The notes under the pieces: generated by a model
Seen by the model: the letters and a program-made list of their open reading frames with translations, nothing else
Database searches by the model: none
What the model was told of the DNA's origin: nothing
NCBI GenBank assembly: GCA_903906055.1
Contig: CAIVIS010000434.1
Span: forward strand, 1 to 34,894
Direction: 5' to 3'
DNA length: 34,894 nt
Origin: an uncultured Acidimicrobiaceae bacterium
Lineage (GTDB): Bacteria > Actinomycetota > Acidimicrobiia > Acidimicrobiales > RAAP-2
Program-made: the position numbers and the translations under genes
In this document: piece after piece, positions 18,853 through 29,931 of the stretch
How the letters are laid out: the number at the start of each line of letters is the position of its first letter
Numbering within the stretch: the first letter of the stretch is position 1

Positions 18853-19550
18853 CTTCGGCCAGCGAGCAGTACCTGACGGATATCGACGACGAGGACGAAG
18901 ATGCGGAAGGTCTCGTCAAGCCCCGGCTGAGGGGCGTCCTCCACGAGATCGCCTTCTTCGTGTCATTGGTGTCCGGGGCGTGGCTGGTGTGGGACGCCCC
19001 CACCTTGTCGTCGAAGTTGCTCTGTCTGATCTACGCCTGCGCCATCTCACTGCTGTTCGGGGTGAGTGCCCTGTTCCACCGCCATACCTGGGGACCAGTT
19101 GGCCGACGACGAATGCGGCGGGCCGATCACTCGACCATCTTCATCGCCATCGCCGGCTCCTATACGCCGGTGGCTGGCATCGCCCTGACCGGATGGGCCC
19201 GGACGACGCTCTTGGTGATCGTGTGGGGAGGGGCCATCGTCGGGATCACGCTTCGTCAGGTGTGGCTGGATGCTCCCAAGTGGGTGATCGCTCTGCCCTA
19301 TGTGGTGGTGGGGTGGGCCGCCGTTATCGTGCTTCCGCAGCTGTATCGGGCGCTCGGTCCAGCGGGGTTCGCCCTACTGGCGATCGGAGGCCTGGCCTAC
19401 TCGGCCGGTGCTGTGGTCTACGCCATCAAGAAGCCGAATCCGCGGCCGGGGGTGTTCGGCTACCACGAGGTGTTCCACGCCTGCACCATCGTCGGGGCGA
19501 CCTGCCACTTCATCTGCATCGCCTGGTTCGTACTGCCTCTGGCTGGCTGA
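18849..19550 (+). CDS. Hemolysin III family (PAQR/TrhA) membrane protein
   Basis: LHEIAFFVSLVSGAWLVW...SALFHRHTWGPVGRRRMRRADHSTIFIAIAGSYTPVA...GYHEVFHACTIVGATCHFICIAWFVLPLA. ATGA overlap with the preceding gene. Confidence 0.95.
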   Translation: MTSASEQYLTDIDDEDEDAEGLVKPRLRGVLHEIAFFVSLVSGAWLVWDAPTLSSKLLCLIYACAISLLFGVSALFHRHTWGPVGRRRMRRADHSTIFIAIAGSYTPVAGIALTGWARTTLLVIVWGGAIVGITLRQVWLDAPKWVIALPYVVVGWAAVIVLPQLYRALGPAGFALLAIGGLAYSAGAVVYAIKKPNPRPGVFGYHEVFHACTIVGATCHFICIAWFVLPLAG

Positions 19551-19594
19551 CCGGGCCAGGACCGCCCCGACGCGATCGGCTGACTAGCTGGCGA

Positions 19595-19858
19595 CTAGTT
19601 GCCCAGCTGTGGGCTGAGGCCATCTACGTTCATCTCGTAGTACTCGCTGTTGGCCCATGGGCCGACGGAACCCTCGACTACCTCGCGCACGGCGTCGATC
19701 GATGCGCCTTCCCAGATGCAGACTCCGAAGTCGCGATCGTTGGTGAGTGCATTGATCGGCAGCGCGAAGTTGGCAGGAAGCCCAGCTTCGATCGCTTTGG
19801 CCTCGGCGGCCTGGAAGCCTGCGGGGTCGTGGATGCGGTGAATGACTGTTACGAACAC
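19595..19858 (-). CDS. Small hypothetical protein (87 aa, possible dimeric alpha/beta barrel type)
   Basis: MFVTVIHRIHDPAGFQAAEAKAIEAGLPANFALPINALTNDRDFGVCIWEGASIDAVREVVEGSVGPWANSEYYEMNVDG; sequence composition looks like a real protein. Confidence 0.65.
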   Translation of the reverse strand: MFVTVIHRIHDPAGFQAAEAKAIEAGLPANFALPINALTNDRDFGVCIWEGASIDAVREVVEGSVGPWANSEYYEMNVDGLSPQLGN

Positions 19859-19910
19859 GTTGGACCGTCCATTCGTCAGGTCACCGGGTGTGATGGCGAC
19901 TCCGCATTCC

Positions 19911-19993
19911 TAACACGCAATAGCCGAGAATGGGCTCGTCCCCGCCACCCTGCCCCTGATGGGGAGTGCACACGAGCAACCCCCCAGACAAGG
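19911..19993. repeat. Imperfect direct repeat, copy 1, left of the TA module
   Basis: TAACACGCAATAGCCGAGAATGGGCTCG...GCCCCTGAT...CAGACAAGG; shares ordered blocks with 21474-21563. Confidence 0.6.
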
Positions 19994-20088
19994 TGAGGAC
20001 TAGGTCCGGCGTTATCCCTACCGCTAGGGCATGCGCCGCTCAGATCGAAGCGGTGGGCAACGTGGGGCGACCACAGGAACTGGCGTAC

Positions 20089-20132
20089 TGTAACAAGTGA
20101 GGCGGTATTCCATCGATGCTACACTTGCTACA
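20089..20132. promoter_or_regulatory. Imperfect inverted repeat upstream of the antitoxin gene (candidate operator)
   Basis: TGTAACAAGTG (20089-20099) and CACTTGCTACA (20122-20132): 10 of 11 complementary, arms 33 bp apart start to start. Confidence 0.45.
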
Positions 20133-20154
20133 GCGCGAGCAATGGGAGGTCGGC

Positions 20155-20739
20155 ATGACGTACTCGATTGTCGAGCACGACGGACACGTGGAGATTGAAG
20201 GTGTTACACGTGCCGAAATGGTCGAAGCGCTTCAGCTGTTTGATGCCGCCCGCTCGTTTCAATCCAAGAAGTCTGCTGACTACCGGCACTCGTTGGTCGC
20301 GGTCATGAGTGAGGCGCGCGTGGATCAGGTGCCCGCGGCGTCGCTTGATCAGGCTCGGCGCCTGGTGCAACTGCGTGCGTCGCTGTTGGCTACACCCCAC
20401 TTCACGAATGAGACCCTCGCGGAACTTCGTGGTGACGAGAAGGTGAGCACGACGAGAACGTGGCTCTCTCGCCAGCGCAAGGCGCGAAACCTCTTTACCG
20501 TACGCGAGCAGGGCCGCACCATCGTTCCTGGTTTCCAGTTCAGAGACTCGGGATCGCTTCGTAAAGAACTGGCGCCGCTGCTCGAGGTATTGGGGAACGC
20601 CAACGTCAGCGAGTGGGAGATGTGGATTTGGCTGACATCTGGTACGCCTCTGCTATCTGGAACGACGCCTAGTGACGTGGCGACCGTTGAGCCCACACGG
20701 GCACTGCTTGCTGCGAAGAGGTTCGCGGCGCGCCGATGA
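20155..20739 (+). CDS. Xre/MbcA/ParS-type antitoxin-like protein, partner of the RES toxin
   Basis: C-terminus LLEVLGNANVSEWEMWIWLTSGTPLLSGTTPSDVATVEPTRALLAAKRFAARR resembles the DUF2384-type toxin-binding domain; ATGA overlap with the RES gene; SD gggagg. Confidence 0.72.
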   Translation: MTYSIVEHDGHVEIEGVTRAEMVEALQLFDAARSFQSKKSADYRHSLVAVMSEARVDQVPAASLDQARRLVQLRASLLATPHFTNETLAELRGDEKVSTTRTWLSRQRKARNLFTVREQGRTIVPGFQFRDSGSLRKELAPLLEVLGNANVSEWEMWIWLTSGTPLLSGTTPSDVATVEPTRALLAAKRFAARR

Positions 20740-21443
20740 CGGATCGCGGCGCAGCGCTCGACTGCCCCGATCCCGAGCACTGCCCGGTCGGCGAACTCGG
20801 CGACGACTTCGCGTTCACGGCGACTGAGCTGACGACGAATGACCCCTGGTGGCGTTGCTGCGACAGTACGTGGGGCTACGACGAGTTCAACCCAGGCAAC
20901 GGTGACACGAGGTTTGCCCCATTCGCTGACGAATATGACAATCCTGTTCCTACCTCGTATTTGGCCGCTGATCGTACTGCGGCACTCCTCGAAACCGTAT
21001 TTCACGACATCCACCAATCGACCGATCGCATCATCTACGAGGCTGATCTGCGCCGAATGAACTTGTGCGCTTCCCTTGCCCCGACGTCGGCGTTGCTGAT
21101 GGATCTTCGTGACGGTGCGCTCGGAGAGTTAGGCGTCGATCGCAGAGCACTCATATCGACTCCCGCAGAGCACTACCCGTGCACGAGGCGCGTAGCGAGA
21201 GAGATCTACCTGCGACACCCGAATGTGCAAGGGGTGATCTGGCACTCACGACAGGCCGAACTGATCCAAGCCATGCCAGTCGAAGTAGTTATCCTCTTTG
21301 GCGACCGCTACCCAAGTGGTCGCGGCGGGTGGCAGAGAGTCGGTTTTGGCAGCATCGCCCTGATCGAAGGGGCGGGACGAGTGCTAGTTGATGAGATCGC
21401 TTCGATGCTTGGCGCAGTCGTGATTCCGGTGGGCGGCGTATAG
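20736..21443 (+). CDS. RES domain-containing protein (candidate NAD+-targeting toxin)
   Basis: WWRCCDSTWGYDEFNPGNGDTRFAPF...TSYLAADRTAALLETVFHD...NVQGVIWHSRQ; R, E and S signature residues in order. Confidence 0.82.
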   Translation: MTDRGAALDCPDPEHCPVGELGDDFAFTATELTTNDPWWRCCDSTWGYDEFNPGNGDTRFAPFADEYDNPVPTSYLAADRTAALLETVFHDIHQSTDRIIYEADLRRMNLCASLAPTSALLMDLRDGALGELGVDRRALISTPAEHYPCTRRVAREIYLRHPNVQGVIWHSRQAELIQAMPVEVVILFGDRYPSGRGGWQRVGFGSIALIEGAGRVLVDEIASMLGAVVIPVGGV

Positions 21444-21473
21444 CAAGTTGTCACTCGATTAGGACATACGCCG

Positions 21474-21563
21474 TAACACGCAAGAGCGAAGAACGGGCCC
21501 GCCACTGCCGATCCTCCGCCCCTGATCAGCGGCAAGACTCTGACCGAGTTCCAACAGACAAGG
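21474..21563. repeat. Imperfect direct repeat, copy 2, right of the TA module
   Basis: TAACACGCAAGAGCGAAGAACGGGCCCG...GCCCCTGAT...CAGACAAGG. Confidence 0.6.
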
Positions 21564-21570
21564 ATCATTG

Positions 21571-21783
21571 ATGCTCACCGTCTACGGCGTCCTCGCCCTC
21601 ACGTTCATGATGTCGATGTACGCGCTCGAGCGCCGGGGCAGCGGCTACGTGCTGGCCTTCGCCGGCGGGTGTGCGCTGTCATCGGTCTACGGGTTTGCGT
21701 CCGGGGCCTGGCCCTTCGGCGTGGTCGAAGGAATCTGGACGGTGATCGCCCTTCGGCGTTGGCGAATACAGCTTCAACCTTGA
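21571..21783 (+). CDS. Small conserved membrane protein (70 aa)
   Basis: MLTVYGVLALTFMMSMYALERRGSGYVLAFAGGCALSSVYGFASGAWPFGVVEGIWTVIALRRW; two hydrophobic segments, SD-like aagga upstream. Confidence 0.75.
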   Translation: MLTVYGVLALTFMMSMYALERRGSGYVLAFAGGCALSSVYGFASGAWPFGVVEGIWTVIALRRWRIQLQP

Positions 21784-21907
21784 CGTGTGGGGTAGGCGGC
21801 CCGGCATAGAACCCGCGCTACGGCTGGTCTGTGGCCAGGGAAATCACCCAGTGTCAACTGAGGAACGACAGCGGATCCACCATGTGAGGGCTCGATGCCG
21901 GGGCCCG

Positions 21908-23461
21908 TCACGACTGCTGCAGAGCCGCAGTGCGCCACGATTCGACCCGCTCTTGGCGGGCGGTGATCTCGCCCTGCTCCCAGGTGTGGAGGTCGCCGAT
22001 GATCGCATGCACCAGGTCGGCAGTGGCCGGGAGGTCGATCTGCCAGTCGTCCATGTGGATGGTGGTGTCGGTCAGGTACTGCAGTCGCAGGACGTCCCCG
22101 TCGTCGCCGCAATCGGGCAGCAGCGCGCAGTAGACGAATCCGAGCTGGCCGATGCCACTGGCGTACCAACCAGCGTCGGGGTCGTTGGCCGGCAGGTCCA
22201 GGTGGATGACGGAGACACCGGTGGCCACCAGATCGTCAAGCAGTCCGATGATGTGCTCGATCAGGTCTGGGCCGGCCTGGTGCACCTCGATGCGGACCAC
22301 CCCGGCAGGGGCATCGGCATGGGTCGACAGCACGCTCGGGCCGCGTACGTCAGAAGGCTCCTGCGGGGCCAGCACTGTTCGAACCAGCGCACTTTGCTCA
22401 ACGACCGTAGCGACGTGGCGATGGGCCGATATCGGAGGGTAGATGGACCGTTCCGTCATAGGCGCCAACGGAATGTAGCTGCATAGAACGGAGACCCGCT
22501 CGGACTTGTCTTGGCTGTCGAAGCCGGTCACCAGGCGCGGATTGGAGTACTGGAGGAACACCCCCGTGTCGAACCCCACCAGGTGGGCCATGCGCTGGGT
22601 GGCCATGTGCACCATGACTGGTTCGCTCAGGATGCCGTTGACCTGTTGGGTGCCGATGGCCTCATGCAGATGGGTCCCCATGGCCTTGAGGACCCCACGG
22701 TTGCGGAACCGGGCGTCGACCATGCCAGCGCCGCCTTCGACGACTGGGCTGCCAGCACGCAGGCGCCGGTAGGCGACGTGGCCGATCATCTCGCCGTCCG
22801 GCCCCTCAGCGATGGCGGCCAGTTGCAGGCCACTGGTCAGACCGGCATCGACACCTTCGGGCTCGTAGGCCGAGTGCTTGTAGTCGTAGCCGTAGCAGCG
22901 GTACACCAGCCGGGCGTAAGCCGCGGCATCGCCGGGCACCATCGTCCGCACCGTGAATGGCACCTCTTCGACGTCGACCGACGAGGCGGCCGAGTCAGAG
23001 CCGGCTGCCGATTCAGGGACTTCGCCCGGGTCTGTTTGGTGAAGGGTCGGATGCAGCACCTCTGCAGGTAGCGCCACCGTCATGGTCGACGTGGGCCCCT
23101 CGGGAGAGATGGGGACGATCGACAGGTGGTCGACGAAGCCGATGCCGGCCAGCTGCTTGGCCCGACGGATGGCCGATCGATCGGACGCAATGGGAAGGCC
23201 CTTGTCTCGCAACGTCAGTTCCATGCCCCCCGGGACGCGCTGGATGCGGAGCTCAATCGAAGGTTCGAGATCCGGTCCCTCGGCACACCGAAGAACCGCA
23301 TCGACGCAGAGTGCCTCGACGACGCAGCGAACCTCGGTAGCGGCCATGTCGCTGAGGCCAGCACTGACCATGGCGGTAGCGGCGGCCGATCCGACCATGG
23401 CTGGGCTGCAGTCATCCGCCGGAACCTGGAGGAGAGTGGTGCCCGATTGCGGAGCGAGCAT
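21908..23461 (-). CDS. GHKL/RsbW-like ATPase domain fused to a GNAT N-acetyltransferase, with a C-terminal extension
   Basis: N-terminal anti-sigma-type ATPase features (VVEALCVDAVLRC...MELTLRDKGLPIAS...LAGIGFVDHLSIV), then GNAT region (VRTMVPGDAAAYARLVYRCYGYDYKH...GHVAYRRL...AGMVDARFRNRGVLKAMGTHLHEAI). Confidence 0.78.
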   Translation of the reverse strand: MLAPQSGTTLLQVPADDCSPAMVGSAAATAMVSAGLSDMAATEVRCVVEALCVDAVLRCAEGPDLEPSIELRIQRVPGGMELTLRDKGLPIASDRSAIRRAKQLAGIGFVDHLSIVPISPEGPTSTMTVALPAEVLHPTLHQTDPGEVPESAAGSDSAASSVDVEEVPFTVRTMVPGDAAAYARLVYRCYGYDYKHSAYEPEGVDAGLTSGLQLAAIAEGPDGEMIGHVAYRRLRAGSPVVEGGAGMVDARFRNRGVLKAMGTHLHEAIGTQQVNGILSEPVMVHMATQRMAHLVGFDTGVFLQYSNPRLVTGFDSQDKSERVSVLCSYIPLAPMTERSIYPPISAHRHVATVVEQSALVRTVLAPQEPSDVRGPSVLSTHADAPAGVVRIEVHQAGPDLIEHIIGLLDDLVATGVSVIHLDLPANDPDAGWYASGIGQLGFVYCALLPDCGDDGDVLRLQYLTDTTIHMDDWQIDLPATADLVHAIIGDLHTWEQGEITARQERVESWRTAALQQS

Positions 23462-23464
23462 CGC

Positions 23465-26155
<2,691 letters not shown>

Positions 26156-26200
26156 GCCTCTATTCTGCCCCGTCCCGAAGGGAGCGAATTCCTAGGTGTC

Positions 26201-27055
26201 CTAGGTGCGGGTGCGGTACTTGCGGATGGCCAACGGGATGAACACGATCAGGAATCCGAGGATCCACGCCAAGGACTGGACCACCCAATACATGGTGCTG
26301 CGTCCGGTGCCGGTCGACGCGGCCCCGACCATCAGGGACCGGGCGGCGCTGACGGTGACGCTGAACGGCTGATAGGTGGCGAACCCCTGCAGCCAACTGG
26401 GCATGGAGGCCAGCGGTACGAAGGCAGCGGACACGAAGGTGAGGGGGAAGATCAACGGGAACGACATGACCTGGGCTGTTTCGCTGTTGGGGGCCGTGAG
26501 GCCGACGATGGCGAAACCCCAGGACAGGGCGTAGGCGAAGAGCAGGATCAGGCTGGTACCAGCCAGATAGAGCGCTACCCCGGTGCTCGGGCGGAAGCCC
26601 ACCAGCAGGCCCACCGCCGTCATGATGATGACGACGAACATGTTGCGGATCAGGTCGGCGGTGGTCCGGCCCAGCAGGACGGCACCTCGCGACATCGGCA
26701 GGGCACGGAATCGCTCGATGATTCCCTTCTGGAGGTCCTCGGCCAGGCCGATGCTGGTGCTCACGGCTCCGAACGCCACCGTCTGCACGAAGATCCCGGG
26801 CATCAGGTAGTTGACGTAGCTCGACGCGTCGGTCTGGATGGCGCCACCGAACACGTACCGGAAGAGCAGTACGAACATGATGGGCTGGATGGTCGAGAAG
26901 AACAGGGCTTCGGGGATCCGAGCGACGGCCAAGAGGTTGCGTCGGGTCAGGGTGATGGTGTCCGATACCAACCACCACAGGTTGGAGAACGAGGTGGGCG
27001 AAAGCGGCGTGGCCGGCATGGCCGGTGTGGGGGGCGTTGCAGTGGCCGTGGTCAT
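26201..27055 (-). CDS. ABC-2 type transporter permease (DrrB-like)
   Basis: WWLVSDTITLTRRNLLAVARIPEALFFSTIQPIMFVLLFRYVFGGAI...YVNYLMPGIFVQT; six TM segments, coupled to the ATPase gene. Confidence 0.93.
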   Translation of the reverse strand: MTTATATPPTPAMPATPLSPTSFSNLWWLVSDTITLTRRNLLAVARIPEALFFSTIQPIMFVLLFRYVFGGAIQTDASSYVNYLMPGIFVQTVAFGAVSTSIGLAEDLQKGIIERFRALPMSRGAVLLGRTTADLIRNMFVVIIMTAVGLLVGFRPSTGVALYLAGTSLILLFAYALSWGFAIVGLTAPNSETAQVMSFPLIFPLTFVSAAFVPLASMPSWLQGFATYQPFSVTVSAARSLMVGAASTGTGRSTMYWVVQSLAWILGFLIVFIPLAIRKYRTRT

Positions 27056-28107
27056 GAGAACTCTCCTGTCTCTACGGGCATCGCTTCTTCGAACTTGCGC
27101 ATGCGCGCCTTGCGGCGTTTCGTCCGAGGGGCGGAGTCATCGGCTTCGTCAGCAGTCGCCTCGGCCTCGGTGCGGTGTCCGGTGAGCGACAAGAACACGT
27201 CATCGAGACTGGGTTCTCGAAGATTGAACGTCTGCGGGATGATCCCTTCGGCGTCGAGGGCACGGAGTCCGATCATGGCCGCCTGAGGTCCGTTGTCGAC
27301 TGTCACCTCGGCCAACGTGCCGTTCACCAGCGCGTTGTGGGATCCGAGGCCACCCAGGATGGTCCCGGTTCGGCGGGCATCATCGATGGAGGCCAACCCG
27401 ACCTCGAGCACGGTTGCGCCGAGGCCGGCCTTCATGGAGGCCGGGGTCCCATCGGCGATGACCCGACCGTGGTCGATGACGGCCAGTGTGCTGGCCAGGC
27501 GGTCGGCTTCCTCGAGGTACTGGGTGGTGAGAAGCACGGTTGTTCCTCCCTCTACCAGATGCTCGATGACCTCCCACAGGTCGTTTCGGCTCTGTGGGTC
27601 GAGGCCGGTGGTGGGCTCGTCGAGGAACAGCACGGCAGGGCGGGCAACCAGAGCCGCGGCCAGGTCGAGGCGCCTCCGCATCCCGCCCGAATAGGTCTTG
27701 AGCGGTCGATCACCAGCATCGGACAGGTTGAACTGGTCGAGCAGTTCGACGGCCCGAGCGGCCACGAATGAGCGCGGAAGGTGGTTCAGGTTGCCGACCA
27801 TCTGCAGATTCTCTCGGCCGGTCAGGTTCTCATCGACGGCGGCATATTGGCCGGCCAGCCCGATCTGCGTCCGCACCAGGGCCGCCTTCTTCTGCACATC
27901 GTTGCCCAGCACTCGGGCCGATCCGCCATCAGCCCGCAGGATGGTGGTGAGCACCCGGACCGCGGTGGTCTTGCCTGATCCGTTGGGGCCGAGCAGCCCG
28001 AACACAGTGCCTTCCTCGACGGCAAAGCTGACTCCATCGAGAGCGCGTACCTCACGTTTTCCCGTGAAGGTCTTCTGCAGGTTTTCGACTTCGATGGCGA
28101 TGGTCAT
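27052..28107 (-). CDS. ABC transporter ATP-binding protein (DrrA-like)
   Basis: MTIAIEVENLQKTFTG...GLLGPNGSGKTTAVRVLTTIL...TYSGGMRRRLDLAAALVARPAVLFLDEPTTGLDPQSRNDLW; start set at the internal Met. Confidence 0.95.
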   Translation of the reverse strand: MTIAIEVENLQKTFTGKREVRALDGVSFAVEEGTVFGLLGPNGSGKTTAVRVLTTILRADGGSARVLGNDVQKKAALVRTQIGLAGQYAAVDENLTGRENLQMVGNLNHLPRSFVAARAVELLDQFNLSDAGDRPLKTYSGGMRRRLDLAAALVARPAVLFLDEPTTGLDPQSRNDLWEVIEHLVEGGTTVLLTTQYLEEADRLASTLAVIDHGRVIADGTPASMKAGLGATVLEVGLASIDDARRTGTILGGLGSHNALVNGTLAEVTVDNGPQAAMIGLRALDAEGIIPQTFNLREPSLDDVFLSLTGHRTEAEATADEADDSAPRTKRRKARMRKFEEAMPVETGEFS

Positions 28108-28304
28108 CTTGGGGGGTCCTGACTGATAGATGTGCCCACGGGCTGCAGTCCAAGCGTCTCGAATGCCTGGACACCGAGTCGCGTGGTGCATGGGTACGGA
28201 GCGTGCCGCATAAGCGCCGATCCTGGTCGTCCGGTGGCCCTCATCCTATGGGGAGGCCGACGTGGATCCGGCACCCTCTACCCACCTTTGGATAGCCTCG
28301 GAAC

Positions 28305-28766
28305 ATGGATACCGGCGACCTCGCACCCGACTTCGAACTACTCGATGAGGACGGGACTCCGCGCAAGTTGAGCGAACTGGCCGCGTCGGGACCGGTGGTG
28401 CTGTTCTTCTATCCGGCAGCCATGACGCCGGGATGCACGATCGAGAGCTGCCACTTCCGGGATATGAAGGCCGAGTTCGAGGCCGTCGGTGCCCAGCGAG
28501 TGGGGATCAGCGCCGACGAGGTGGCGAAGCAGAAGAAGTTCTCCGACAAACACGAGTTCGACTATCCGTTGCTGTCGGACCCGGAAGGAGTGGTGGCTAC
28601 TCAGTTCGGTGTTCGGCGCCGGTTCACCAAGCTCTCGCCCACCAAGCGGGCCACCTTCGTGATCGGGTCCGACCTTCGGGTCTTGGGAGTGATTCAGAGC
28701 GAGGTGCGGATGAACGTGCACGCTGACCGCGCCCTCGACTTGGTGAAGGCAGCGTCCACCTCCTGA
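28305..28766 (+). CDS. Peroxiredoxin (Bcp/AhpC-TSA family), second copy in the window
   Basis: MDTGDLAPDFELLDEDGTPRKLSELAASGPVVLFFYPAAMTPGCTIESCHFRDMKAEFEAVGAQRVGISADEVAKQKKFSDKHEFDYPLLSD. Confidence 0.93.
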   Translation: MDTGDLAPDFELLDEDGTPRKLSELAASGPVVLFFYPAAMTPGCTIESCHFRDMKAEFEAVGAQRVGISADEVAKQKKFSDKHEFDYPLLSDPEGVVATQFGVRRRFTKLSPTKRATFVIGSDLRVLGVIQSEVRMNVHADRALDLVKAASTS

Positions 28767-28881
28767 TCGGGTAAGTGCCCTGAACGGGGCCAGCGACCGT
28801 GGCTCCGTATGGAGTCCCCACCTCCGACCACCGCCGATGGAAGGCTGGTGAGATGGATAGGTCGACAAGGTATGCCAGCCG

Positions 28882-29403
28882 ATGAGTCCGAGACCGGGTT
28901 CTGGACGGATGGAGGGCCTGGTGGAGGCCATTGCTGAGCGCGTGGTCGGCCTGGTGATCGAGGCGATCGACATCAACGCTCTGGTATCCAAGGTGGACAT
29001 GGATGCCCTGTTGACCAAGGTCGACATCGACGCCATCGTGTCTCGGGTCGATGTAGACGGTCTCATCGACCGGGTGGACGTCGAGAAGATCATCGACCGG
29101 GTGGACGTCGAGAAGATCATCGACCGGGTGGACGTCGAGAAGATCATCCAACGAGTCGATATCGATGCCCTGGTGGAGCAGACCGAACTCGGGACGATCA
29201 TCGCCCATTCGACCAGTGGCGTGGCCTCCGAAGTGCTCGATGTGGTGCGGGCTCAGGGGGTGGGCCTCGACGACTTCGTGGCCCGGTGGATGGACCGGAT
29301 CCTCCGCCGCAAATCGGATGACTGGCCGCCAGGGCCGGTGCTGTTGGTGAGCACGGTGGCCGAGGGTGACTCGCTGGCAGTGGCCGCTGGAGCACAGCAA
29401 TGA
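28882..29403 (+). CDS. Nonapeptide-repeat protein encoded immediately upstream of the RDD protein
   Basis: AIDINALVS-KVDMDALLT-KVDIDAIVS-RVDVDGLID-RVDVEKIID-RVDVEKIID-RVDVEKIIQ-RVDIDALVE-QTELGTIIA; ATGA overlap with the RDD gene. Confidence 0.85.
   Translation: MSPRPGSGRMEGLVEAIAERVVGLVIEAIDINALVSKVDMDALLTKVDIDAIVSRVDVDGLIDRVDVEKIIDRVDVEKIIDRVDVEKIIQRVDIDALVEQTELGTIIAHSTSGVASEVLDVVRAQGVGLDDFVARWMDRILRRKSDDWPPGPVLLVSTVAEGDSLAVAAGAQQ
29065..29145 (+). repeat. 27 bp tandem repeat, 3 perfect copies, in frame
   Basis: ATCGACCGGGTGGACGTCGAGAAGATC x3, encoding IDRVDVEKI. Confidence 0.95.
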
Positions 29404-29924
29404 CCGCGCCGACCATCACGTCGGCCCCGGTCGTCGGCCGCCAAGGGAACTACGCAGGAGCGGTCACCCGGTTGGTGGCGTTCGCCGCCGATATCGGTGT
29501 CGCGTGGGGGATCTTCACCGTCACCCTCGCCAGCATCGACTTCGCATTCCAACTGGTGACCGGCAAGCAGCTCAATCTCGGCAGCCGCCAGCTACTCACG
29601 TTGGTCGGCTTGATCATCTGGGAGTTCGTCTACTTCGCCTACCAATGGTCACTCGGCGGCAAGACAATCGGGATGGCTCTGCTGGGGATTCGGGTGGTCC
29701 GCACCGACGGTGAGGCGATCGGCCCTCGCCAAGCAGTGATCCGCACGCTGACGCTTCCGCTGAGTTTTCTGATTCTTGGGCTCGGCTTCATCGGCATCCT
29801 ATTGAACCGGGACCGGCACGCACTCCACGATCGGTGTGCGGGCACGGTGGTCGTCTACTCGTGGGATGCCAGAGCCGCCCGGCTGCGTTGGCTGGCCAAA
29901 CAGGATCCGACCACACCTTCCTGA
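29400..29924 (+). CDS. RDD family membrane protein
   Basis: YAGAVTRLVAFAADIGVAWGIF...WSLGGKTIGMALLGIRVVRTDGEAIGPRQAVIRTL...RDRHALHDRCAGTVVVY. Confidence 0.93.
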   Translation: MTAPTITSAPVVGRQGNYAGAVTRLVAFAADIGVAWGIFTVTLASIDFAFQLVTGKQLNLGSRQLLTLVGLIIWEFVYFAYQWSLGGKTIGMALLGIRVVRTDGEAIGPRQAVIRTLTLPLSFLILGLGFIGILLNRDRHALHDRCAGTVVVYSWDARAARLRWLAKQDPTTPS

Positions 29925-29931
29925 GGTCGCC

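Noticed and set aside
19905-20017. Integron attC-like site (TAAC ... GTTA) or cobalamin riboswitch fragment (GGGCCCGCCACTG in copy 2)
   Set aside because: The terminal core sites do not match RYYYAAC/GTTRRRY properly and copy 2 has no matching 3' core. The cobalamin-like CCCGCCACTG lacks the other conserved boxes.
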